The notes beneath the pieces were generated by a model. That model had not been told where the DNA came from. It saw only the letters and a list, made by a program, of their open reading frames with translations, and did no database searches. 64,000 bases of DNA from NCBI GenBank assembly GCA_965221145.1, contig OZ244877.1:2480001-2544000 (forward strand), given 5' to 3'. This DNA is from Bin5 sp965221145 (lineage in GTDB: Bacteria > Chloroflexota > Anaerolineae > Caldilineales > Caldilineaceae). The position numbers and the translations under genes are program-made. Positions 35,884 to 43,859 of this stretch are shown here, in pieces (within the stretch, counting starts at the first letter, position 1; each line of letters begins with the position of its first letter).

Positions 35884-36807
35884 GTGTCGATTCTAGTATT
35901 AGGCGGAACCGGGCTGATCGGCTCACGGCTGACCAAGCGCCTGCTCAAGCTGGGGCAGAGAGTCGTCTGCTTCGATCTCTACCCCGATTACAGCAAGGTG
36001 GCCGACCTCGACGACGTTGACGTGGTCGTAGCTGATGTTACTCGCTTTGAGGACATCGTCGCCGCCATCAAGAACTACGGCGTGAAGCGAATCGTCAACC
36101 TGGCCTATATCCTGCCGCCGGAATCCGAGGAGAAGCTGCAACTGGCGATGCGGGTCAACCAGATGGGCATGAACAATGTGTTCGAGGCGGCGCGGCTGAT
36201 GGGCATCCGGCGCGTGGTGTATGCTTCGACCATCGCCGTCTACGGGCTGCAAGACTCCTTTGGCGACCGCCCGGTTACGGAGGATGACCACTGCTACCCG
36301 GTTACGGTCTACATGGCGCACAAGCTGTGGAATGAGTTCATGGCGGCCAAGTATATGGAGCGTTACGGCCTGCAAATACCGGGCTTGCGCATTGCCAACG
36401 TGGCGGCGCCGGGGCGGACGAAGGGCTTCTCCGCATGGCAGAGCAAGTGTATCGACGTGCTGGCCGCGGGCAGACCGTTCACCGTCGCCTCGCGCCGCGA
36501 TCAGAGGTTGCTCATTCTGCATGTGGACGATACGGCAGAGCTTTTCGCCAAACTTTGCTTGCAGGAGACACTGAACTACCCGGTTTACAATTCGCTGGCC
36601 TATGCGATCACGGCGCAGGAGTGGGCCGACGCCATTCAAGCGCATCTGCCCGATGCGGCGATAACGTTTGACGAATCTGCGCCGGACCAGCCCAATATCT
36701 ATAACTGGTCAACTTCTCGTATTGAGAAGGATTTGAATGCACGGATTACGCCGTTGGATGAGGTGATCCGGCGGCACATTGATGAGGCGCGCTCAAGCAT
36801 GAGGTGA
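35884..36807 (+). CDS. NAD-dependent epimerase/dehydratase (extended SDR)
   Basis: 307 aa, GTG start after AAGGAACTACT. Rossmann motif GGTGLIGS near residue 7; STIAVYG and YMAHKLWNE give the Ser and the YxxxK catalytic pair. Resembles UDP-sugar or uronate epimerases/dehydrogenases. Co-directional with Gfo/Idh and SDR genes. Confidence 0.85.
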   Translation: MSILVLGGTGLIGSRLTKRLLKLGQRVVCFDLYPDYSKVADLDDVDVVVADVTRFEDIVAAIKNYGVKRIVNLAYILPPESEEKLQLAMRVNQMGMNNVFEAARLMGIRRVVYASTIAVYGLQDSFGDRPVTEDDHCYPVTVYMAHKLWNEFMAAKYMERYGLQIPGLRIANVAAPGRTKGFSAWQSKCIDVLAAGRPFTVASRRDQRLLILHVDDTAELFAKLCLQETLNYPVYNSLAYAITAQEWADAIQAHLPDAAITFDESAPDQPNIYNWSTSRIEKDLNARITPLDEVIRRHIDEARSSMR

Positions 36808-36873
36808 CATCGAGGGGGAGAAAGATGGCTTAGCTCCTCGCTTCTTGCACCTCGGCGGCGGTTGGTGAATGCT

Positions 36874-37656
36874 ATGAGGTTAGCGAACAAAGTTGCAGTG
36901 GTGACAGGCGGCGCCGGCGGCATCGGCAGGGCGATCAGTCTGGCGTTCGCGCGTGAAGGCGCGGATGTCGTGGTGGGCTACCATGCTTCGGCAGAGAAGG
37001 CGCGCCAGGTGCGGGACGGGATTGAGGCACAGGGTCGTCGGTCGCTGGCCTGTAAGGTGGATGTGTCGAACCGCGCGCAGGTTGAGGAGATGGTCGGGAC
37101 AACCGTCAGTGCGCTGGGCCGGATCGACATTCTGGCCAATGTCGCCGGCATCACGCTCAGGTCGCCGCTGGAGGAACTGAGCGAGGAAGACTGGGACCGG
37201 GTGATCGACATCAATCTGAAGGGCACGTTCCTGTGCAGCCAGGCGGTCGGGCGGGCCATGATCGAGCAGGGCGGGGGCAATATCCTCAATATCGGCTCCG
37301 TCTCCGGCGTCGCGCCGCACTACCATAGAGGGGCGTATGGGCCCAGCAAGGCCGCGGTCGCCATGCTGTCCAAGGTGATGGCGGTGGAGTGGGCTGCGCA
37401 CGGCATACGGGTAAACACGATCCACCCGGGCACGACCGAGACAGAAATGACGAAATACTCCTATCCCACGGCGGAGATGCGGGCAAAGCGGGAGCAGACG
37501 ATTCCCCTCAATCGTTTTGTGCAGCCGGAGGAGGTGGCGGCCGCGGCTGTGTTTCTGGCATCCGATGACGCGGCCGCGATTACAGGCCACTCGCTTGTCA
37601 TTGACGGCGGATTCCAGAACGGCCTGTTTCAGCTGATGGAACGTCTGCTGTCGTAG
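36874..37656 (+). CDS. SDR family oxidoreductase (FabG-like)
   Basis: 260 aa classical short-chain dehydrogenase: TGGAGGIGRA cofactor loop near residue 12, ANVAGI (NNAG-equivalent), GSVSGVAPHYHRGAYGPSKAA with catalytic Ser-Tyr-Lys, and HPGTTETEM after it. ATG 36874 is preferred over the TTG at 36862. Its last 59 bases overlap, tail to tail, the 3' end of the SNF2 helicase gene. Confidence 0.88.
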   Translation: MRLANKVAVVTGGAGGIGRAISLAFAREGADVVVGYHASAEKARQVRDGIEAQGRRSLACKVDVSNRAQVEEMVGTTVSALGRIDILANVAGITLRSPLEELSEEDWDRVIDINLKGTFLCSQAVGRAMIEQGGGNILNIGSVSGVAPHYHRGAYGPSKAAVAMLSKVMAVEWAAHGIRVNTIHPGTTETEMTKYSYPTAEMRAKREQTIPLNRFVQPEEVAAAAVFLASDDAAAITGHSLVIDGGFQNGLFQLMERLLS

Positions 37657-39706
37657 GACGTTGTTCCGCAGAACGCTCCAAGCCAAACAACCCAAACAGT
37701 TCCTCGCCGCTCAGTCTGGTAGACAGGTCGAGCGATATGTCGTCAATGAGAGTATCGAACAGTCCTTGTTTGCGCACCAGAATCTGATCGATACGCTCCT
37801 CAATAGTACTCGCGCACGAGTACTTAATCACGTTGACCTTGACTGTCTGTCCCATGCGGTGGGCACGGTCTTCCGCCTGCCGCTCCACGGCTGGATTCCA
37901 CCAGCGGTCGAGGTGGAAGACGTAGGATGCCTCCTGCAAATTCAAGCCCAGCCCTCCCGCGCGCAATGATATGATCAGTACCTTTTGCTCATCGCGGCTC
38001 CTAAACCGTTCAATTACTGTTGACCGCTCTTCCAGTGGAGTGTCTCCCGTCAGAGTGAGCGGGTTGAACTCTGGCAGAAAACTGGCAGCTGCCGCCACGC
38101 CGGATACTTCATTAGTGTACTGGGAAAAGATTAGCGCCTTATGCCCTTGCGCAGATAACTTTACCAGGCGCTCCCTGATGTCGTCGAGCTTGCTTGATTC
38201 GCCGGTTTCTGGGTCGACGTTGCAGATCTGCTTCAGCCTGGTTATCAGTTCCAGCACGTGCCGCACCCTGACTTCCGTGCCGAGGGACCTTAGGTAAACG
38301 ATTCCATCTTCTTCGGCCTTCTTGTAACTGGCGAATTGGCTAGGGCCCAATTCAATCGTCAGCTTGGTCTCCAACTTGGGGGGGAGATCTTCCAGCACTT
38401 CACTCTTTTTGCGCCGCAGTTGCAATTCTCTGTGCCGGTTCAGCAGTTCAATTCCAGGAAAGTAGCGCTTGGGCGGCTCCTTTCCGTCGTGATCGACGAA
38501 CTCCATTATTGAGGCCAACTCGTCCTCGCTGTTTTCGATAGGCGTACCCGTCAACGCCCATGATCGCTCCCTGCGCACGCCCTTGACCGCGTCGCTGGTG
38601 TCGTTACGGTTCTTGATCCGCTGGGCCTCATCAGCCACGACTACGTCCCACACACGCCGGGAAGGGGACAGATTGGCGATACCGCCGGCGTCCTGACGCA
38701 GCACATCGTAGCTGGCCAGAGTTATGTCTTTCTGTGCCTTCCATTGCCAACTACGGTCGGCTGCTGACCCGCGGATGATAATGGCAGAAAGTTCAGGCGC
38801 CCATTTCGCTACCTCTTGCCTCCACTGGTCCAGAACACTGGCGGGCGCGACAACCAGGAAAGCCCCGACCTCTCCCCGTGCGCGCAGAATGCGCATCGCG
38901 GCGATGGCCTGCACAGTCTTACCGAGTCCCATGTCGTCTGCCAGGAGCAGGTGCTTCATTTGCAGCAATGCGCGGACGCCGTCCTGCTGAAATGGCATCA
39001 ACTCGCCCGGCCATTCCAAATGTGAATCTACAAGAGTTGCGAAGGACTCCTGAGCTTGGTGGGGCGCGGTAGGGCGCAAGGCCAGTAACGCCCACAGCCG
39101 CTCCGCCATCCCTGAACGAAAGATGCCCTGCGCCGTCAATGGGCGACAGAGATGCACGACGGCGTGCAGCCCGTTCATAGTAGCTATGCCACGAACGCGC
39201 CTGTACTCGAACACCTTATTCAGGCATTCAGCAGCCCGCCCGAATGCATCAAAGGGGTCGTCTCGGGCCATTATCCCGTCGAGAATTCGATGCGCTTCAG
39301 TTCCTTCGCGTGGTTTGTCTGTCGCCCACTGCAACTGCGGGGCGCTCTTGTTGCCTAATCTGACGCGGCAGAAAGGCAAACCTACGTGAAGGGCGTCGGC
39401 AACTACCCACGGCGGTATCTCGTCGGCAAGGCCGAATATCAGTGTCGGCGATCCCGTTGCTGACTGGAAAAGAGATTTGGCGAGGGAGAACACGGCGGCC
39501 TGGCGCCAATCCCCCGCTTCTGTAGAGAGAAGGGACGGGTCGAGCCGATCAGTGCGGGAAAAGGAAAAGCTCAGCGGTTCGCCCCGGCTCGAGGTTTCAA
39601 ATAAGGCGGCTCTAATCCCTTGGTCTTGATCCTCTTCAACAAATCGCAGCCAGACTACCGAACTCGGTGTGCCAGTCTTGGTCAGGTCGTCAAAGGGGAT
39701 TGGCAT
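37598..39706 (-). CDS. SNF2-family helicase (BrxHI-like), last gene of a defence-type operon
   Basis: 702 aa. An N-terminal part of about 235 residues without known motifs precedes a full SNF2 motor: motif I LLADDMGLGKT (254-264), VVADEAQ (motif II, DEAQ at 359-362), LTGTPIEN, and motifs V/VI LRAGGLGLNLQEA and EDRAHRMGQ. It is the ATP-dependent DNA translocase type seen as BrxHI in some BREX loci and as the helicase of Shango-like systems. It follows the BrxD-like gene by eight bases. About the last 19 residues are encoded antisense to the neighbouring SDR gene, so the original C-terminus was probably lost at an insertion junction. Confidence 0.85.
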   Translation of the reverse strand: MPIPFDDLTKTGTPSSVVWLRFVEEDQDQGIRAALFETSSRGEPLSFSFSRTDRLDPSLLSTEAGDWRQAAVFSLAKSLFQSATGSPTLIFGLADEIPPWVVADALHVGLPFCRVRLGNKSAPQLQWATDKPREGTEAHRILDGIMARDDPFDAFGRAAECLNKVFEYRRVRGIATMNGLHAVVHLCRPLTAQGIFRSGMAERLWALLALRPTAPHQAQESFATLVDSHLEWPGELMPFQQDGVRALLQMKHLLLADDMGLGKTVQAIAAMRILRARGEVGAFLVVAPASVLDQWRQEVAKWAPELSAIIIRGSAADRSWQWKAQKDITLASYDVLRQDAGGIANLSPSRRVWDVVVADEAQRIKNRNDTSDAVKGVRRERSWALTGTPIENSEDELASIMEFVDHDGKEPPKRYFPGIELLNRHRELQLRRKKSEVLEDLPPKLETKLTIELGPSQFASYKKAEEDGIVYLRSLGTEVRVRHVLELITRLKQICNVDPETGESSKLDDIRERLVKLSAQGHKALIFSQYTNEVSGVAAAASFLPEFNPLTLTGDTPLEERSTVIERFRSRDEQKVLIISLRAGGLGLNLQEASYVFHLDRWWNPAVERQAEDRAHRMGQTVKVNVIKYSCASTIEERIDQILVRKQGLFDTLIDDISLDLSTRLSGEELFGLFGLERSAEQRPTTADVPSAETGRSGIRRQ

Positions 39707-39714
39707 GGCCGACC

Positions 39715-40998
39715 TTACTCGGAGTCACCGGAATCTGCTGGGGATTCCAGGTCTCTGTTTTCCTCATATGTAGGGGTAAACTCGTGGAACTCAGTCTCAG
39801 GTCTGGAGCTTGGGCGCAGCCTCAGCAAGTCCCACTCGTTGATAACGCGGCGTACCCGGTAACGCATGCGTCCATAGATTCCCGCGCCACCTGCTCTCGC
39901 GTCTATCGGGGGCGCGTCCCAATCGTAGGCGTCGCTGTACAATGCGCGTAGCTTCTCGACGGTGGCGCTCACGTCATCATCGTCAGGTGGGTGAAGCGCC
40001 ATAGACTGCCGTTCCAACAACCGCATCCCTGTCTCGGCGCGGGCGGCGATGTTGCTGTATCTGGCGTTGGCTTCCAGTTTTGGCTTAATGTAGTCGTGGT
40101 CCTTCTTCCGTCCGTCAGGGCTGATGACTGCGGAGGCGAAGTCTTCAGTAACTGTACCCACCACGACCAGGCCCGGGGAGTCTTCCCCGGCCGCCTGCCC
40201 CATCCAGCGCGCCACTTCGGCGTAAGATCGTCCGCGCTGTAGCAGCGAGTAGGAACCGACCAGCTCAATCTCGTCCAACAAAATCACCCAACCCCGATAG
40301 CCAGCACCCCTGATCAGTTCGAGAGCGAAGCGCAGTTGCTGCCGCGGCAATTCGGCGGCTTTGGGCATCCTGAAGCGGTAGTTCTGTTGCTGGCCGATTT
40401 GGCGCAATCCATCCGTAATCCTGGATTTCAGTATTCGACCTCCCGCCCAGAACATTTCGATTTCGCTGTTAAGATCGAGATCCATCGATCTTTCATGGAC
40501 AATCAGGCTGGCAGGAAACATCATGCTGATCGCACCGCTGGCGGCAGCTTCGTCCGCCCATGTGAAGAACTTCGCATATTTCCCAGAGTCAGGTTGCAAG
40601 GCCTGCCCCAACTCTTCGATGAGTCGTCCACTGCGGTCAGGTAGCCTTCCGTTCTCCATTGCCGAGACGAACACCTTACCGAGGTCGTACATGGGTGTTT
40701 CTTTGCTGATCGCCACCTTGCTGCAGATGAAATTGCGATCGAGCGCCAGTTGTTCCAAGTGAACCAATAGATGTGACTTTCCTGAACCGAAGTCTCCAGA
40801 GATTAACAACCCCTGAACGCTTTGCGCCGGAGGGTCAACCTCTGCGGCCTCGCCCAGCATCTCCGTAAAACGATCTTCAACGTGCGGTTGGTTGCAGCCC
40901 AAGAGCCGCACAGCCGCCCGATTGGGAACGCCGCTTCGCAAGGCTTCCAGAGCCAGCCGACTTGCAACCTCTGAGTTGCCATCTGAACTGAATGACAT
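39715..40998 (-). CDS. BrxD-like (DUF2791) P-loop ATPase
   Basis: 427 aa. The start (ALEALRSGVPNRAAVRLLGC) is characteristic of BrxD/DUF2791 ATPases of BREX and Shango-like systems. Walker A GDFGSGKS at 68-75, then CSKVAISKETPMYDL; Walker B VILLDEIEL. The C-terminal region has VRRVINEWDLLR, typical of the family's winged-helix end. Strong ribosome site GTAAAGGAGGCGCTAC. Probably an ATP-dependent regulator or loader for the helicase encoded next (inference from BREX-type pairs). Confidence 0.85.
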   Translation of the reverse strand: MSFSSDGNSEVASRLALEALRSGVPNRAAVRLLGCNQPHVEDRFTEMLGEAAEVDPPAQSVQGLLISGDFGSGKSHLLVHLEQLALDRNFICSKVAISKETPMYDLGKVFVSAMENGRLPDRSGRLIEELGQALQPDSGKYAKFFTWADEAAASGAISMMFPASLIVHERSMDLDLNSEIEMFWAGGRILKSRITDGLRQIGQQQNYRFRMPKAAELPRQQLRFALELIRGAGYRGWVILLDEIELVGSYSLLQRGRSYAEVARWMGQAAGEDSPGLVVVGTVTEDFASAVISPDGRKKDHDYIKPKLEANARYSNIAARAETGMRLLERQSMALHPPDDDDVSATVEKLRALYSDAYDWDAPPIDARAGGAGIYGRMRYRVRRVINEWDLLRLRPSSRPETEFHEFTPTYEENRDLESPADSGDSE

Positions 40999-41010
40999 GT
41001 AGCGCCTCCT

Positions 41011-41961
41011 TTACGACAGCCGCACTAAGGCTGCAACCGGATTGACAAGATTCCTGTCGCGTACGTCGTCCATTATTCGGGTCTGCAGCGCCGGATAAAT
41101 TTTCCAGCCCCTCCTGTCCGACTGCTCGTCGATGAAGTCGTTGTTGGTCACCACCACCACAAGCGTCCCCGCAAACCTATCTACGTCGTCAATGAACTCG
41201 CGCAGCAATTCGTAGTGATCTATTGTCATCGCCCTCGTGTAGAACCGATGCCCGTCCTTGGGGTTGCGCGCCAGGGTAACGCGCGTGTTATCGAGCAGTA
41301 CTACTGTCCCGGCGTACCCCACATAGCGCACCCAATATAGCGCTGATTCGATGAAGTATCGTGCGGTAGTGCGGTTTATGCTGGTGCGGATGGAAAAGGG
41401 GCGAACGTTGCTGATTCGGTTGTTAGCGCCGGTAAGCCAGTCCAATAGTGGTTGACTAGATTCCCCAGAGTCCATGCTTGAACATAGATGCGTCATGGCG
41501 ACCTTAAAGTCTCTCGCCATCTTCTGGTTCTTGAATACTTTCCTTACTACGTCCGGCCTGATGTCCTGGAGAACGAACCTGGCTTCAAGCGCGTTGGCAC
41601 GACCCAAAGCTTGGTAAATGTTGTCGGCGGCGCCTTTCAAAGGGATGTCATCGGATTTGAAACCCCTTTCTTCAGCCAGCCTTCGGACCATGCGTTGCGC
41701 CAGGATCCGCCAGTCGATCTGTTTGGCCAGCCCGAAGAAGATGTCCTGAGGCATGTGAACTCGACTTGTGATAGCATCCAATTCCACGAAAATGTAGTCC
41801 AACTCCTGGCAACTCGCCTTCAGGGCGCTGTACAGGTCAGGCTTTCGCATATCGGGAGTGACTGTGAATTTAATCGATGCGCCGCCGTTCTTGATGAAGG
41901 TAGACAGGTACTCGTCATTAATGAAACCTACCCATTCCTGACTCGGGATGGTGTTCGACAT
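41011..41961 (-). CDS. ATPase-like paralogue of BrxD lacking Walker A
   Basis: 316 aa. It follows the BrxD layout (IDWRILAQRMVRRLAEE, ARYFIESALYWVRYVGYAG, TVVLLDN in place of Walker B LLDE, FAGTLVVVVTNNDF as sensor strand, YPALQTRI, NPVAALVRLS). However, the N-terminal GxxxxGKS loop is absent and the acidic Walker B residues are replaced. I read it as a catalytically dead partner that could dimerise with the active BrxD-like ATPase, or as a DNA or substrate adaptor. The gene starts in a TGATG overlap with the upstream gene and ends 12 bases before the next. Confidence 0.6.
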   Translation of the reverse strand: MSNTIPSQEWVGFINDEYLSTFIKNGGASIKFTVTPDMRKPDLYSALKASCQELDYIFVELDAITSRVHMPQDIFFGLAKQIDWRILAQRMVRRLAEERGFKSDDIPLKGAADNIYQALGRANALEARFVLQDIRPDVVRKVFKNQKMARDFKVAMTHLCSSMDSGESSQPLLDWLTGANNRISNVRPFSIRTSINRTTARYFIESALYWVRYVGYAGTVVLLDNTRVTLARNPKDGHRFYTRAMTIDHYELLREFIDDVDRFAGTLVVVVTNNDFIDEQSDRRGWKIYPALQTRIMDDVRDRNLVNPVAALVRLS

Positions 41962-42761
41962 CAGACATCCTCGCTGAACTTGATTCCGTAATACTCGACG
42001 CTCTGCCCTTGCGGGCTGACGAATGTGAACAGGTCTCTAGTACGCCGTCGGGCGCCTGTGGAAGACGGGAAGGAGACTGATGCGCCTTTTCTTGTTCGGC
42101 GTGGGCCTTTGGCATCCAGATTGTATAGGTCCCTGGCAAAGTCGCTTCGATCATATTCGCGGGCACTTCCAGGCAGGGCGGAAATCAACCCGTAGATTCT
42201 GGCTAGGGGCACGACGCGTCCGGCCCCTCTCACCAAGCGGTCCGAGGGCTCTCCGCTTACGATGTCGGAGTAAATGTAATATAGCGACTCGAGGAAGCGG
42301 GTGGATGAGAAGCCACTGGATCTGGTCTGATTCTTGAGGAGTAAGTCGGCCAAGTGAGACGGTCGGACTGTGGACACTTTCTTCTTGTCCACAGTCACTG
42401 CATTTTCGCGCGGCAACACTCGAACAATGGACGGATAGGAAATCAAATTTCCATCACGCTCGTATATTGTCAGACCGACACCGGCAGCGGCGTTCTGGAG
42501 TTCATCGGTGTACTGTTCAATGAGGCATTTCTCCACCTCCTCGTCCGTGAAATGCCATGACGAAGCTGCGTTCTGAACTTCCTGCTGCAGCGAACTCAAG
42601 GCTTCTGCAAGCCGGCCCTGTTCACGCCTGATGGCCGCAATGTTGCCTTCTTTAGCGGCCCTAGCCAGTGCCCTGGCTCGCGTGGCCAGACCTGTCGCTG
42701 ACTTGCGCGCTGATTCTCCGGCCCTTTCAGTATCGCTGAATGCTTGTTCTATGCTAATCAC
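41961..42761 (-). CDS. Uncharacterised first protein of the BrxD/SNF2 operon
   Basis: 266 aa from GTG 42761 with GGGAG nine bases ahead. The longer frame from ATG 42821 is unlikely because the promoter TTGACA-16-TACAAT covers that ATG. Residues 1-70 form a charged Ala/Arg/Glu-rich helical region, probably a coiled coil; the rest has no motif I can name (ENAVTVDKKKVSTVRPSHL is a conserved-looking segment). No catalytic residues visible. Its position, first in the operon and coupled to the ATPase-like gene, suggests a sensor or scaffold, comparable in position to the TerB protein of Shango, but I see no TerB domain. Confidence 0.6.
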   Translation of the reverse strand: MISIEQAFSDTERAGESARKSATGLATRARALARAAKEGNIAAIRREQGRLAEALSSLQQEVQNAASSWHFTDEEVEKCLIEQYTDELQNAAAGVGLTIYERDGNLISYPSIVRVLPRENAVTVDKKKVSTVRPSHLADLLLKNQTRSSGFSSTRFLESLYYIYSDIVSGEPSDRLVRGAGRVVPLARIYGLISALPGSAREYDRSDFARDLYNLDAKGPRRTRKGASVSFPSSTGARRRTRDLFTFVSPQGQSVEYYGIKFSEDV

Positions 42762-42804
42762 TTGCGCATCTCCCGGAGATGTTTTCCAAAGACGATTAAA
42801 GGCT

Positions 42805-42832
42805 ATTGTAAATGCATTCACTACATTGTCAA
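42805..42832 (-). promoter_or_regulatory. Strong candidate promoter of the BrxD/SNF2 operon
   Basis: Minus strand: perfect TTGACA (42827-42832), 16-base spacer, TACAAT (42805-42810), 44 bases before the chosen GTG start. Confidence 0.65.
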
Positions 42833-42910
42833 CCGGCGACGCCTAGGTGAAGGGTGAGACGCTGACCGCAATCGTCGTGAACTTGCCGCCAAGAAGGCGA
42901 GCGATGGTGG

Positions 42911-43780
42911 TCAGGTGGCCTGAACTTGCCTGATGATCGCTTGCAGATTGTCACGGCTCTGTCGTGAACCGGCCTTCAACGTCTCCAACGTGCTGTCAAC
43001 TTTACGCTCGTACTCGATGGCCCAGATGCCGTCAAACGAATCGAGCAGCGTGCGGATGATTGGCAGCCAGTCGATGTCGCCCTCGCCAAATGCACGATAC
43101 TCGACACCGGAGGCCGGACGGGCGACATCTTTCCAGTGGGTATAGACCACCCTGTCCTTTATGGCTAGCAGGGCTTCGTAGGGATCCTCACCACCGTAGG
43201 CATAGTTGGCCGGATCGTAAGTAACGCCCACCGATTTGTAAGGAACCATATCCAGCAGCCGCTTGACCCCCGCGCCGGTGGCCGATGTGCCACCGTGATT
43301 CTCAATCGCCAGAGATATATTTTTCGCCTGGGCGTAGCTGCCGAGCCGGTTGAAGGCCGCGCTGAGCGTCTCGTACAAGGCGTCCGTCACGCGCTCTGCC
43401 GGCAGAACATAGTGCTTTGAGTGGGTAAAGTCATGCTCGGTGAAGACCCGGATCACACGCGCGCCGAGCGCGTCGGCGTGGTCGATCACCTTCATCAGTT
43501 CGTCGCCGCGATCTTCGGCCACATCGCCATACAGCCCGACAACGGCGCCGCCGCCGAGGGCAGTTATCGTGACCCCGGCATCCGCCGCCATGCGCTGTAC
43601 AGCGTCCAACTCCTGGGGGCTGGCATCGACTGCGATCTTGTTGCGAGACTCTTCCTCAAGCCAGCCGCAGTCGATTTCGACCGACGTCAGTCCGATTTCG
43701 CGAGAGGCGGCGAAGAACTCGGGCACGGTGTACTCGCGAAAGCCATACGATGCGTTGCCCAACGCGATGCTGGTAGACAT
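42911..43780 (-). CDS. Sugar phosphate isomerase/epimerase (xylose-isomerase-like TIM barrel)
   Basis: 289 aa from ATG 43780, which follows CCAGGAGGGAGTTCTG; the extension to 43813 is not needed. AP-endonuclease-2-type barrel: TSVEIDCGWLEEE, LAIENHGGTSATGAG (metal Glu and His), VGVTYDPANYAYG, VVYTHWKD (metal His), IWAIEYER (last metal Glu). Typical of hydroxypyruvate isomerase, inosose dehydratase or ketose 3-epimerase relatives; the exact reaction is open. Head of the minus-strand metabolic block interrupted by the defence island. Confidence 0.85.
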   Translation of the reverse strand: MSTSIALGNASYGFREYTVPEFFAASREIGLTSVEIDCGWLEEESRNKIAVDASPQELDAVQRMAADAGVTITALGGGAVVGLYGDVAEDRGDELMKVIDHADALGARVIRVFTEHDFTHSKHYVLPAERVTDALYETLSAAFNRLGSYAQAKNISLAIENHGGTSATGAGVKRLLDMVPYKSVGVTYDPANYAYGGEDPYEALLAIKDRVVYTHWKDVARPASGVEYRAFGEGDIDWLPIIRTLLDSFDGIWAIEYERKVDSTLETLKAGSRQSRDNLQAIIRQVQAT

Positions 43781-43859
43781 CAGAACTCCCTCCTGGCATG
43801 GTGCGGACGACAAAAAGCGGTCGGGTGAGCAAAAGGACTGCTTTCTTCTTCAGGGTCCT

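Noticed and set aside
37598..42821. Complete BREX locus
   Set aside because: No BrxA, BrxB, BrxC, PglX or PglZ gene is present; only the BrxD-like and helicase components are.
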